DNA of 7,765 nt from Nevskiales bacterium (GTDB lineage: Bacteria > Pseudomonadota > Gammaproteobacteria > Nevskiales > Nevskiaceae). Positions within the stretch are counted from its first letter, which is position 1, and each line of letters begins with the position of its first letter. The stretch is taken from positions 1 through 7,765 of the forward strand of contig JAKEEJ010000031.1 in NCBI GenBank assembly GCA_022616655.1, in the 5' to 3' direction. The notes under the pieces were generated by a model that worked only from the letters and a program-made list of their open reading frames with translations, was not told the origin of the DNA and ran no database searches. Positions 1 to 5,557 of the stretch are shown here, one piece after another. The position numbers and the translations under genes were made by a program.

Positions 1-318
1 AGCGTGGCCCAGCAGCTGGAGCGTCGCATCATGTTCCGCCGTGCCATGAAACGCGCGGTGACCAACACCATGCGTCTGGGCGGTGGCGGGATCAAGATCC
101 AGGTGGGCGGGCGCCTCAACGGCGCGGAGATTGCGCGCGTGGAATGGTACCGCGAGGGTCGTGTGCCTTTGCATACCCTGCGGGCGTACATTGACTACGG
201 TGTTGCGGAGGCCAAGACCACGTACGGCGTCATCGGCGTCAAAGTGTGGGTGTTCAGCGGTGAAGCGTTTGAGGTCGAGCCCAAAGACGAACCGTCTGCC
301 GCCGACGTCGCGGCCTGA
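1..318 (+). CDS. rpsC: 30S ribosomal protein uS3 (S3), C-terminal part, 5' truncated
   Basis: This is the 3' end of the uS3 gene. The window opens in frame (Ser-Val-Ala-Gln-Gln-Leu) and 105 residues remain before TGA. uS3 sits in the head of the 30S subunit at the mRNA entry tunnel and contributes to mRNA helicase activity. The visible part is the C-terminal domain, recognised by [13 protein letters not shown], the [18 protein letters not shown] segment, [15 protein letters not shown] and [11 protein letters not shown], which match the family closely. After VWVFSGE the protein ends in a short acidic tail rich in Glu, Asp and Ala. The E. coli tail there is longer and Lys/Arg-rich. The GTG at position 4 is an internal valine, not a start, because the homology runs through it. 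rplP follows 21 nt downstream, as in S10 operons. Confidence 0.97.
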   Translation, partial: SVAQQLERRIMFRRAMKRAVTNTMRLGGGGIKIQVGGRLNGAEIARVEWYREGRVPLHTLRAYIDYGVAEAKTTYGVIGVKVWVFSGEAFEVEPKDEPSAADVAA

Positions 319-339
319 GAACCCCGGGAAACCACAGCC

Positions 340-753
340 ATGATGCAACCCAAACGAACCAAGTACCGCAAGCAGATGAAGGGCCGCAACCGTGGCCTGG
401 CCTTGACCGGCAATCGCGTGAGCTTTGGGGAGTTCGGCATGAAGTCCACCGAGCTGGGTCGCATTACCGCGCGTCAGATTGAGGCGGCGCGGCGCGTGCT
501 GAGTCGCGCATTGCAGCGGGGTGGCAAGGTCTGGATCCGTATTTTTCCGGACGTGCCGGTGACCAAGAAGCCGCTGGAAGTACGCATGGGTTCCGGCAAG
601 GGCAACGTCGAGTACTGGGCGGCCAAGGTACAGCCCGGCCGGATGCTCTACGAACTGGAAGGCGTGACCGAGAGCGAAGCGCGCGAGGCCTTCCGTCTGG
701 CCGGCGCCAAGCTGCCGGTCAAGCACGCCTTCGTCAAGCGAACGGTCATGTGA
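340..753 (+). CDS. rplP: 50S ribosomal protein uL16 (L16)
   Basis: uL16 is a late-assembling 50S protein that helps organise the A-site and contacts aminoacyl-tRNA near the peptidyl-transferase centre. The product has 137 residues against 136 in E. coli and aligns end to end: N-terminal [47 protein letters not shown] and C-terminal KRTVM. Arg82 in the VRMGSGKGN loop is the counterpart of E. coli Arg81, which the oxygenase RoxA/YcfD hydroxylates. Whether that happens here is unknown. There is one extra residue in the loop after GLA. The start at 340 is chosen because Met-Met-Gln-Pro matches the family's Met-Leu-Gln-Pro. Only a weak GGGAAA-like Shine-Dalgarno precedes it, so coupling to rpsC is likely. 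Confidence 0.98.
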   Translation: MMQPKRTKYRKQMKGRNRGLALTGNRVSFGEFGMKSTELGRITARQIEAARRVLSRALQRGGKVWIRIFPDVPVTKKPLEVRMGSGKGNVEYWAAKVQPGRMLYELEGVTESEAREAFRLAGAKLPVKHAFVKRTVM

Positions 754-779
754 CCGCGAAGACCTGAGGCGAGAAAGAC

Positions 780-986
780 ATGAAAAGCACGGATTATCTG
801 AAGCTGCTGCGTGCGAAAACCCCGCAGCAGCTGAGCGAAGAGCTGGCGACCCTGCGCCAGGAACGGTTCAACGTGCACCTGCAGCAGGTGACCGGGCGCC
901 TGAACAAGCCCCACCGGGTGGGCGAGGTACGCGCCAGAATCGCGCGGGTACAGACCGTTCTCAAGCAGCAGGAAAAATCGTCATGA
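780..986 (+). CDS. rpmC: 50S ribosomal protein uL29 (L29)
   Basis: uL29 is a small two-helix hairpin protein near the polypeptide exit tunnel. With uL23 it forms part of the docking area for trigger factor and SRP. The product has 68 residues (63 in E. coli) and keeps the family pattern: an N-terminal helix with [19 protein letters not shown], the central [13 protein letters not shown] and a C-terminal basic helix with [21 protein letters not shown] purine stretch just upstream is a usable Shine-Dalgarno. The TGA stop overlaps the rpsQ start by four bases (ATGA at 983-986), a classic sign of translational coupling. The short Gln/Lys/Ser tail is slightly longer than usual and otherwise unremarkable. 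Confidence 0.96.
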   Translation: MKSTDYLKLLRAKTPQQLSEELATLRQERFNVHLQQVTGRLNKPHRVGEVRARIARVQTVLKQQEKSS

Positions 987-1279
987 ACAAGCCAACGTCC
1001 CCTGAAGCCGCGCACCCGCACGTCGTGATCGGCCGGGTGGTCAGCAACCGCATGCAGAAAACCATTGTGGTCAGCATTGAGCGCCAGTGGCAGCATCCGA
1101 AATACGGGAAAATCCTGCGTCGCTCCACGCGGATTTCCGCGCACGATGAGCAGAACGAATGTGCGGTGGGCGACCGGGTGTCCCTCCGGGAATGCCGCCC
1201 GCGGTCGGCCACCAAACACTGGACGCTGGTGAAGGTGCTGGAGAAAGCGCCGGCCCCGGTCGCCGAGGCGGCGGTCTAA
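983..1279 (+). CDS. rpsQ: 30S ribosomal protein uS17 (S17)
   Basis: uS17 is a primary 16S rRNA-binding protein with an OB fold that nucleates assembly of the 30S body. The conserved core is plain: [35 protein letters not shown], then [33 protein letters not shown]. At 98 residues it is longer than E. coli S17 (84). The extra length is an N-terminal extension of about eight residues (Pro/Ser/Glu/Ala/His) and a C-terminal Ala/Pro/Val-rich tail, both likely unstructured. The start at 983 overlaps the rpmC stop (ATGA), which supports this start despite the extension. It is the last gene of the S10-type group, and only one base separates its TAA from rplN. Confidence 0.97.
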   Translation: MNKPTSPEAAHPHVVIGRVVSNRMQKTIVVSIERQWQHPKYGKILRRSTRISAHDEQNECAVGDRVSLRECRPRSATKHWTLVKVLEKAPAPVAEAAV

Positions 1280-1280
1280 C

Positions 1281-1646
1281 ATGATCCAGCAGGAAAGCTA
1301 TCTGGTGGCGGCCGACAACAGCGGTGCGCGGGTGGTGCAGGTGATCCGCGTTGCGGGCGCCACGCACCGCCGGTATGCCCACGTGGGTGACGTCATCAAG
1401 GTGACCATCAAGGATGCCATTCCGCGCAGCAAGGTCAAGAAGGGCGAGGTGCACAATGCGGTGGTGGTGCGTACCCGGTTCCCGGTCCGGCGCAATGACG
1501 GCTCGGCCATCCGGTTCGACTCCAACGCCGCGGTGCTCATTGACGCCAAACTGGAGCCCATCGGCACTCGCATCTTCGGCCCGGTGACGCGCGAACTGCG
1601 CGAGCGTTTCATGAAGATCGTGTCGCTGGCACCGGAAGTCATCTGA
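1281..1646 (+). CDS. rplN: 50S ribosomal protein uL14 (L14)
   Basis: uL14 binds 23S rRNA at the subunit interface, takes part in bridges to the 30S subunit and is the docking site of the silencing factor RsfS. The 121-residue product aligns over its full length with E. coli L14 (123): [85 protein letters not shown] and [11 protein letters not shown] at the end. The shorter length comes mainly from missing residues in the 90s loop and before FMKI. It is the first gene of the spc-type block. It starts one base after the rpsQ stop and has no good Shine-Dalgarno of its own, so it is probably co-transcribed and coupled with the S10 genes. Confidence 0.98.
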   Translation: MIQQESYLVAADNSGARVVQVIRVAGATHRRYAHVGDVIKVTIKDAIPRSKVKKGEVHNAVVVRTRFPVRRNDGSAIRFDSNAAVLIDAKLEPIGTRIFGPVTRELRERFMKIVSLAPEVI

Positions 1647-1665
1647 AGACGGATTTGAAATCGCC

Positions 1666-1992
1666 ATGAACAAGATCAGAAAAGGTGACGAAGTGGTCGT
1701 TGTCGTCGGCAGGGACCGGGACCGGCGGGGATCGGTGACGCGGGTGTTCGCCAACGGCACGGTGTTGGTGACCGGCGTCAACGTGGTCAAAAAACACCAG
1801 AAGCCCAATCCGAACGCGGGCGTCGCGGGCGGTATCGTCGAGAAAGAGATGCCGATTCAGCGGTCCAACCTGCGCCTGTGGAATCCGGATGCGAAAAAGG
1901 GCGAGCGGGTCGGGTTCAAATTCATCGGAGAGGGCGCCGCGCGAAAGAAGGTGCGCGTATTCAGGTCCGGCGGCGAAGTCGTGGACCGGTAG
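1666..1992 (+). CDS. rplX: 50S ribosomal protein uL24 (L24)
   Basis: uL24 is one of the assembly initiators of the 50S subunit, binding the 5' end of 23S rRNA near the tunnel exit. The 108-residue product has the N-terminal KOW-type beta domain ([12 protein letters not shown] to about residue 40), [33 protein letters not shown] and the C-terminal [10 protein letters not shown]...KKVRVF strand region. E. coli L24 has 104 residues. In the KOW loop the family's usual Gly-Lys-Asp-Lys-Gly-Lys-x-Gly reads Gly-Arg-Asp-Arg-Asp-Arg-Arg-Gly, so residue 19 is Asp where Gly is expected. The coding DNA there is a tandem GGGACC hexamer (1712-1723). The rest of the protein looks intact and functional. Confidence 0.97.
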   Translation: MNKIRKGDEVVVVVGRDRDRRGSVTRVFANGTVLVTGVNVVKKHQKPNPNAGVAGGIVEKEMPIQRSNLRLWNPDAKKGERVGFKFIGEGAARKKVRVFRSGGEVVDR

Positions 1993-2016
1993 ACGGGGAC
2001 ATTCCGAACAACAGCC

Positions 2017-2553
2017 ATGGCCACTTTACAGAAATATTTCCGCGAACGGGTCACGCCGGCGTTGCAGAAGCAATTCCAGTGTGGCGCGATGGCGGTACCA
2101 CGGATTACAAAAATCACGCTCAACATGGGCGTGGGCGAAGCGACCGGCGACAAAAAGATCATGGAGCACGCCGTGTCCGACATGACCGCCATCGCCGGCC
2201 AGAAACCGGTGGTGACCCGGTCGCGCATCGCCATTTCAGGATTCAAAGTCCGCGAAAACTATCCGGTCGGCGTCACGGTCACGCTGCGCCGCGAGCGCAT
2301 GTACGAGTTCCTGGAGCGTCTGATTTCCATTGCGCTGCCGCGCATCCGCGATTTCCGCGGCATTCCGGCGCGCGGCTTCGACGGTCGGGGCAACTTCAAC
2401 TTCGGCATCAATGAGCAGATCATTTTCCCGGAAATCGAGTTCGACAAGGTCGACGCGATCCGGGGCATGAACATCAGCATCACCACCACGGCGAAGACCG
2501 ACGCACAGGGCAAGGCCCTGCTCGAAGCCTTCCGTTTTCCGTTTCGTAAATAG
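2017..2553 (+). CDS. rplE: 50S ribosomal protein uL5 (L5)
   Basis: uL5 binds 5S rRNA in the central protuberance and contacts P-site tRNA and the 30S head. The 178-residue product (179 in E. coli) shows the family blocks in order: [108 protein letters not shown] and the C-terminal FPFRK. The start at 2017 gives the expected N-terminus (Met-Ala-Thr-Leu-Gln). The 24-nt gap after rplX has no convincing Shine-Dalgarno. In E. coli this junction carries the S8 autoregulatory site of the spc operon. I could not identify an equivalent structure here. Confidence 0.98.
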   Translation: MATLQKYFRERVTPALQKQFQCGAMAVPRITKITLNMGVGEATGDKKIMEHAVSDMTAIAGQKPVVTRSRIAISGFKVRENYPVGVTVTLRRERMYEFLERLISIALPRIRDFRGIPARGFDGRGNFNFGINEQIIFPEIEFDKVDAIRGMNISITTTAKTDAQGKALLEAFRFPFRK

Positions 2554-2575
2554 CCGCCCCGTTCGAGACCGCACC

Positions 2576-2881
2576 ATGGCCAAAATGAACATGAAAAACC
2601 GCGAGCTGAAGCGGATCCGTCTGACGGCAAAGTTCGCCCGGAAACGGGCAGAGCTCAAGGACATCATCCGCCGCCCGGAGTCCACGCCGGAGGCGAGGTT
2701 CGCAGCGGTGGAAGCCCTGCAGAAGCTGCCGCGCGATTCGTCCCGCAGCCGTATTCGCAATCGCTGTCAAATCACCGGCCGCTCCCGCGGGGTTTACAGG
2801 AAGTTCGGATTGTCGCGCCACAAGCTGCGCGAGGCCGCCACGCGCGGTGAAGTGCCCGGCCTGACCAAGGCCAGCTGGTAG
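2576..2881 (+). CDS. rpsN: 30S ribosomal protein uS14 (S14), long zinc-free form
   Basis: uS14 is a late-binding protein of the 30S head. The product has 101 residues, the length of the long form typical of Proteobacteria. It lacks the two CxxC pairs of the short zinc-binding form: the only cysteine is in RNRCQITGR, so this is a C- type. Recognised blocks are MKNRELKR, the [13 protein letters not shown] helix, [38 protein letters not shown] and the terminal [11 protein letters not shown]. The gap to rplE is 22 nt with a weak GAG Shine-Dalgarno. The TAG stop lies inside the Shine-Dalgarno sequence of rpsH. No second, zinc-dependent or zinc-independent paralogue is visible in the window. Confidence 0.98.
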   Translation: MAKMNMKNRELKRIRLTAKFARKRAELKDIIRRPESTPEARFAAVEALQKLPRDSSRSRIRNRCQITGRSRGVYRKFGLSRHKLREAATRGEVPGLTKASW

Positions 2882-2884
2882 GAG
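2880..2884 (+). promoter_or_regulatory. Shine-Dalgarno of rpsH overlapping the rpsN stop
   Basis: AGGAG lies eight bases before the rpsH ATG and includes two bases of the rpsN TAG stop codon (2879-2881). It is one of the few strong Shine-Dalgarno sequences in the window and fixes the rpsH start. A ribosome terminating on rpsN would cover the site, so the two genes are likely coupled. Confidence 0.75.
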
Positions 2885-2892
2885 CGGACGCT

Positions 2893-3297
2893 ATGACGAT
2901 CAACGATCCCATTGCCGATTTCCTGACGCGCATCCGCAACGGTCAGATGGCGCGCAAGCGCACCGTTACCGCGCCGGCCTCGACCGTGAAGGCGGCCATT
3001 GCGGCCGTGCTGAAGGACGAGGGGTATATCGCCGACTACAGCGTGACTCCGGAAGGTGAGAAAGGCGTAAAGAAAAACCTCACGCTCACCCTGAAGTATT
3101 ACCAGGGCAAGCCGGTCATCGAGCGGCTCGAGCGCATCAGCACGCCGTCTCTGCGGATCTATAAGGGAAAGAGTGCCGTGCCCAAGGTGCTCGGGGGACT
3201 GGGTGTGGCGATTCTGTCCACGCCAGCCGGCGTGGTGTCGGATCGCAAGGCACGCGCAGCCGGCATCGGCGGCGAAGTGCTGTGCGTGGTGTCCTGA
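2893..3297 (+). CDS. rpsH: 30S ribosomal protein uS8 (S8)
   Basis: uS8 is a primary 16S rRNA-binding protein of the central domain. In E. coli it is also the translational repressor of the spc operon. The 134-residue product matches the family: [98 protein letters not shown]. It is about four residues longer than E. coli S8 (130), with the insertion in the loop before the LTLKY strand (residues about 50-60). The C-terminal RNA-binding motif [13 protein letters not shown] is intact. Its stop is separated from the rplF ATG by a single base. Regulatory activity on this operon is plausible from family knowledge, but no target site could be read from the sequence. Confidence 0.98.
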   Translation: MTINDPIADFLTRIRNGQMARKRTVTAPASTVKAAIAAVLKDEGYIADYSVTPEGEKGVKKNLTLTLKYYQGKPVIERLERISTPSLRIYKGKSAVPKVLGGLGVAILSTPAGVVSDRKARAAGIGGEVLCVVS

Positions 3298-3298
3298 C

Positions 3299-3829
3299 AT
3301 GTCGCGAGTCGCACGACGGTCCCTGACGCTGCCCAAGGGCGTAGAACTGAAGATTACGGGTAGTACCGTGACCGTGAAAGGCGCCAAAGCGTCTCTCACG
3401 CTCGAGCTGCCGTCGTCCATCACGGTGGATGTCAAGGAAACGCAGGTGAACATCGCCGCAGATTCGATCAAGGTCGCGCCGGCCGTGGCCGGATCGGTGC
3501 GCGCCCATCTGGGCAACATGATCCAGGGCGTTACGGAGGGTTACCAGAAGAAGCTGAGTCTGGTCGGTGTCGGTTACCGTGCCCAGGCGCAGGGCCGGAA
3601 ATTGAATCTGGCTCTGGGTTTCTCGCACCCGGTGGACTACCCGATTCCGGACGGCATCACGGTGGAAACGCCGAGCCAGACCGAAATCGTCATCAAAGGG
3701 CCCAGCAAGCAGCGGGTCGGCCAGGTGGCCGCCGAGATCCGCGGGTTCCGCCCGCCCGAGCCGTACAAGGGCAAGGGTGTGCGCTACCTGGGCGAGCGTA
3801 TTGTCCTCAAAGAGGCGAAAAAGAAATGA
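3299..3829 (+). CDS. rplF: 50S ribosomal protein uL6 (L6)
   Basis: uL6 has two related alpha/beta domains and sits near the factor-binding site and sarcin-ricin loop of the 50S subunit. With ATG at 3299 the product has 176 residues (E. coli 177) and begins MSRVARRSL as expected. The open frame extends upstream to 3173, but that part overlaps rpsH and has no uL6 homology. Blocks seen are VKGAKASLTLELP, the VRAHLGNMIQGVTEGYQKKLSLVGVGYRAQ region ending domain 1, LGFSHPVDYPIPDGI, TEIVIKGPSKQRVGQVAAEIR and FRPPEPYKGKGVRY with the basic EAKKK tail. It starts one base after the rpsH stop and has no clear Shine-Dalgarno, so it is probably coupled. Its own stop abuts the inverted-repeat element at 3828-3910. 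Confidence 0.98.
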   Translation: MSRVARRSLTLPKGVELKITGSTVTVKGAKASLTLELPSSITVDVKETQVNIAADSIKVAPAVAGSVRAHLGNMIQGVTEGYQKKLSLVGVGYRAQAQGRKLNLALGFSHPVDYPIPDGITVETPSQTEIVIKGPSKQRVGQVAAEIRGFRPPEPYKGKGVRYLGERIVLKEAKKK

Positions 3830-3918
3830 GTTTCGCGCAAAGACGCAGAGGTGAAAAGAAAGACCGCAAAGAAGGCGGCTATATTTTCTTTGCGTCTTTG
3901 CGTGAAATTCTTTTTTGA
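3826..3918 (+). CDS. possible 30-codon bridging ORF between rplF and rplR
   Basis: An ATG overlaps the rplF stop (ATGA at 3826-3829). It opens a 30-residue frame that runs through the whole inverted-repeat element and stops with TGA nine bases before the rplR ATG. An AGAGG at 3811-3815, ten bases upstream, could act as a Shine-Dalgarno. The peptide is half basic (Arg/Lys-rich residues 6-16) and half hydrophobic (Tyr-Ile-Phe-Phe-Ala-Ser-Leu-Arg). It is simply the translation of the repeat, and I recognise no protein family. If translated, its role may be to carry ribosomes across the repeat rather than to make a useful product. A chance open frame is the main alternative. Confidence 0.25.
   Translation: MSFAQRRRGEKKDRKEGGYIFFASLREILF
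3828..3910. repeat. inverted-repeat element with CGCAAAGACGCA arms (rplF/rplR)
   Basis: Two 23-base arms at 3828-3850 and 3888-3910 are inverted copies with three mismatches, and the core CGCAAAGACGCA is identical in both. The 37-base centre contains a third, degenerate direct copy (AAAGACCGCAAAGAA at 3859-3873). Its GCAAAGAA (3866-3873) can also pair with TTCTTTGC (3886-3893), so two alternative hairpins compete. The left arm begins inside the rplF stop codon. The motif family is familiar to me as a dispersed intergenic palindrome in environmental proteobacterial genomes, which fits a REP- or MITE-like unit. Copy number cannot be judged from this window. Confidence 0.75.
3828..3916 (+). terminator. 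possible attenuator: repeat hairpin plus T-run
   Basis: The right arm of the palindrome is followed at once by six T residues (3911-3916), giving the stem plus U-tract outline of an intrinsic terminator in front of rplR. The stem is long with a large loop, and the downstream genes are essential, so full termination is unlikely. Partial attenuation or mRNA 3'-end stabilisation is possible. The evidence is shape only. Confidence 0.25.
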
Positions 3919-3927
3919 GACAGCACC

Positions 3928-4284
3928 ATGAACGGAAAGAAAGTCAACCGCCTGCGCCGTGCCAAGCGTACGCGGATCAAGCTCCGCGAGCTCGGCGCGC
4001 ACCGCCTGTGCGTGTTGCGCACGGGACAGCACATCTACGCGCAGATCATCGCGCCCGATGCCGGACGCACTCTGGTGACCGCCTCCACGCTGGAGAAGGC
4101 GCTGGCCCAGGGACTTAAAAGCACCGGCAACGTCGCCGCCGCCCAGCGCGTGGGCGAGGAGATCGCCAAACGTGCCAGGAGCAAGGGCATCACCAAGGTC
4201 GCGTTTGATCGTTCCGGATTCAAATATCACGGTCGGATCAAGGCGCTGGCCGACGCTGCCCGGCAGGGCGGTCTGGAGTTCTAG
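3928..4284 (+). CDS. rplR: 50S ribosomal protein uL18 (L18)
   Basis: uL18 binds 5S rRNA and, with uL5, attaches it to the central protuberance of the 50S subunit. The 118-residue product (117 in E. coli) has the basic N-terminal arm (residues about 4-22, [14 protein letters not shown]) and then the conserved [43 protein letters not shown] and [29 protein letters not shown]. The start at 3928 gives the expected short N-terminus. Only a weak GAGA lies seven to eight bases upstream. It is separated from rplF by the repeat element, unlike the tight spacing of the genes before it. Confidence 0.98.
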   Translation: MNGKKVNRLRRAKRTRIKLRELGAHRLCVLRTGQHIYAQIIAPDAGRTLVTASTLEKALAQGLKSTGNVAAAQRVGEEIAKRARSKGITKVAFDRSGFKYHGRIKALADAARQGGLEF

Positions 4285-4304
4285 GTTCTGGGGAATTCAT
4301 TCTT

Positions 4305-4823
4305 ATGGCCAATCCGCGTTACAACTACGAAGACTCGCCCCAGGGCGGCGATTTCAAGGAAAAGCTGGTTTCCGTCAAGCGTGTCACCAAGGTGGTCAAG
4401 GGTGGCAAGCAGATGGGGTTCACGGCGCTGACGGTGGTCGGCGACGGTGCGGGGCGCGTGGGTTTCGGCTACGGCAAGGCGCGCGAAGTGCCCAGCGCCA
4501 TCGCCAAGGCGATGGAACAGGCGCGCAAGAACATGGTTGAAGTGGCCCTGAAGGGGCTGACCCTGCAGCACGAGATCTGGGGCGAACACGGCGCCACGCG
4601 TGTGTTCATGCGCCCGGCCTCGGACGGCACCGGAGTGATCGCCGGTGGCGCGATGCGGGCGGTGTTTGAAGTGGCCGGTGTGCAAAACGTATTGGCCAAG
4701 TCGTTCGGTTCACGCAATCCGATCAACGTGGTGCGCGCGACCATGGACGGGTTGAAACGCATGCAGGTGCCGTCGTACATCGCGGCCAAGCGCGGCAAGA
4801 CGCTTGAAGAGCTGACGGGTTGA
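4305..4823 (+). CDS. rpsE: 30S ribosomal protein uS5 (S5)
   Basis: uS5 lies at the mRNA entry side of the 30S subunit. It affects decoding fidelity, and its N-terminal loop is where spectinomycin-resistance changes arise in E. coli. The 172-residue product (167 in E. coli) has an S5 double-stranded RNA-binding domain from about residue 17 ([17 protein letters not shown]), [27 protein letters not shown] and a C-terminal domain with [51 protein letters not shown] and [11 protein letters not shown]. The loop reads VKGGKQMGF (31-39), where E. coli has VKGGRIFSF. The valine-lysine-glycine-glycine part is kept, so resistance is not implied. A GGGGAA stretch about ten bases upstream is a plausible Shine-Dalgarno. 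Confidence 0.98.
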   Translation: MANPRYNYEDSPQGGDFKEKLVSVKRVTKVVKGGKQMGFTALTVVGDGAGRVGFGYGKAREVPSAIAKAMEQARKNMVEVALKGLTLQHEIWGEHGATRVFMRPASDGTGVIAGGAMRAVFEVAGVQNVLAKSFGSRNPINVVRATMDGLKRMQVPSYIAAKRGKTLEELTG

Positions 4824-4826
4824 GCC

Positions 4827-5030
4827 ATGACGACCAGAACCGGTGGAGCTAAAACGCTGCGGCTCACTCTGCTCAAGAGTCCCCATGGACAGTTGCACAT
4901 GCACCGCAACAACCTGCGGGGCCTCGGGTTGCGCCGTCGTCATCAGACCGTGGAGCGCGTGGCGACGCCCGCCGTGCTGGGCATGGTCTGCGAATCGTCC
5001 TTCATGCTGAAGGTGGAACAAATATCGTGA
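4827..5030 (+). CDS. rpmD: 50S ribosomal protein uL30 (L30)
   Basis: uL30 is a small 23S rRNA-binding protein of the 50S subunit. The 67-residue product (59 in E. coli) shows the family signature: KTLRLTLLKSPHGQ, then HRNNLRGLGLRRRHQTVERVATPAVLGMVCESSFMLKVEQ. About seven extra residues precede the first strand (Met-Thr-Thr-Arg-Thr-Gly-Gly). The start at 4827, three bases after the rpsE stop, is the only sensible one. The final residues Ile-Ser and the TGA stop fall where the heptamer repeat begins (GTGAGAG at 5027), so the insertion may have reset the C-terminus by a residue or two. This is inferred from comparison with the E. coli ending VKVEE. Confidence 0.95.
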   Translation: MTTRTGGAKTLRLTLLKSPHGQLHMHRNNLRGLGLRRRHQTVERVATPAVLGMVCESSFMLKVEQIS

Positions 5031-5105
5031 GAGGTGAGACGTGAGAAGTGAGGCGAGGAACATCCTTCCTTGTTTGCGTTTCACGGTTCACGGTTCACGT
5101 CTCAC
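5027..5105. repeat. heptamer arrays in inverted arrangement (rpmD/rplO)
   Basis: Four tandem 7-base units of type GTGAGNN (5027-5054) face four units of the inverse type GNNTCAC (5078-5105) across a 23-base spacer. Eleven bases, GTGAGACGTGA at 5034-5044, pair perfectly with 5095-5105. A further four pairs join 5048-5051 to 5088-5091 beyond a three-by-three internal loop. The first unit contains the rpmD stop codon, and the last ends about a dozen bases before the rplO start. The period of seven is clear on both arms, so this is short tandem repetition in hairpin form and not only a palindrome. Function is unknown. Confidence 0.8.
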
Positions 5106-5115
5106 TCGAGAATGA
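5041..5115 (+). CDS. possible 24-codon GTG-start bridging ORF between rpmD and rplO
   Basis: A GTG at 5041, ten bases after the rpmD stop, follows GAGAGG (5029-5034) at six-base spacing. It opens a 24-residue frame across the heptamer element. Its TGA (5113-5115) overlaps the ATG at 5112 in ATGA form and lies two bases before the ATG at 5118. The peptide resembles no family I know. The purine-rich heptamers create GTG and Shine-Dalgarno-like strings automatically, so the case is weaker than for the other two bridging frames. Confidence 0.15.
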   Translation: MRSEARNILPCLRFTVHGSRLTRE

Positions 5116-5117
5116 AC

Positions 5118-5555
5118 ATGAGCATGCTGAACAAACTGAGCCCCGCAACAGGTGCAAAGACCGCCCGCAAGAGAGTGGGCCGCGGCATTGGCTCGGGCCT
5201 CGGCAAGACCGCTGGCCGTGGACACAAGGGTCAGCGGGCCCGTGCCGGCGGGTACCACAAGGTTGGTTTTGAAGGCGGTCAGATGCCGATCCAGAGGCGC
5301 CTGCCAAAGCGCGGGTTTACCTCTCCGCTCAAGGGACTGACCGCCGAGGTGCGTCTGTCCGATCTGCAGAAAATGAAGGAATCCGACATTGACCTGGCCA
5401 CCCTCAGGGCGGCGGGTGTGGTGCCGGCACAGACGCTGAACGCCAAACTGATCAAATCCGGCGAGTTGTCGCGCAAGGTTGTACTCAGGGGCATTCTGGT
5501 TTCAAAAGGTGCCCGCGAGGCTGTCACCGCGGCCGGCGGATCGATTGCGGAGTGA
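5118..5555 (+). CDS. rplO: 50S ribosomal protein uL15 (L15)
   Basis: uL15 is a central, late-assembling 50S protein with a long N-terminal extension threaded through 23S rRNA. The sequence is typical: [58 protein letters not shown] and the C-terminal globular part ending in [16 protein letters not shown]. Three in-frame ATGs lie close together (5112, 5118, 5124). I prefer 5118 (145 residues, E. coli 144) because GAGAA sits about six to seven bases before it. The frame is open up to 5070, but that would translate the repeat arm and has no homology. The upstream gap is the heptamer element. Downstream, a further repeat separates it from secY. Confidence 0.96.
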   Translation: MSMLNKLSPATGAKTARKRVGRGIGSGLGKTAGRGHKGQRARAGGYHKVGFEGGQMPIQRRLPKRGFTSPLKGLTAEVRLSDLQKMKESDIDLATLRAAGVVPAQTLNAKLIKSGELSRKVVLRGILVSKGAREAVTAAGGSIAE

Positions 5556-5557
5556 CG

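Noticed and set aside
1071..1808. A 245-codon open frame on the minus strand, opposite rpsQ, rplN and rplX
   Set aside because: It lies wholly opposite well-supported ribosomal genes, has no recognisable domain, and is expected from GC-rich codon use on the sense strand. The same applies to the long minus-strand frames at 2794-3519, 3784-4230 and 6502-6930.
2269..2298. Non-consensus residues in the [17 protein letters not shown] segment of uL5
   Set aside because: Arg in place of Gly after TLR also occurs, as I recall, in Thermus-type uL5, so this looks like ordinary variation.
3173..3298. Upstream extension of the rplF frame to 3173
   Set aside because: The extra residues overlap rpsH and have no uL6 homology, and ATG 3299 gives the exact family N-terminus.
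3880..3885. TATATT as a -10 box for an internal promoter before rplR
   Set aside because: No -35-like hexamer lies 16-18 bases upstream, and the string falls in the centre of the repeat.
5027..5105. The heptamer arrays as a CRISPR array
   Set aside because: Units are 7 bases with no unique spacers between them, and the two blocks are inverted. There are no cas genes.
5070..5117. Upstream extension of rplO to 5070
   Set aside because: It would translate the inverted heptamer arm, giving residues without uL15 homology. ATG 5118 (or 5112 or 5124) fits the family length.
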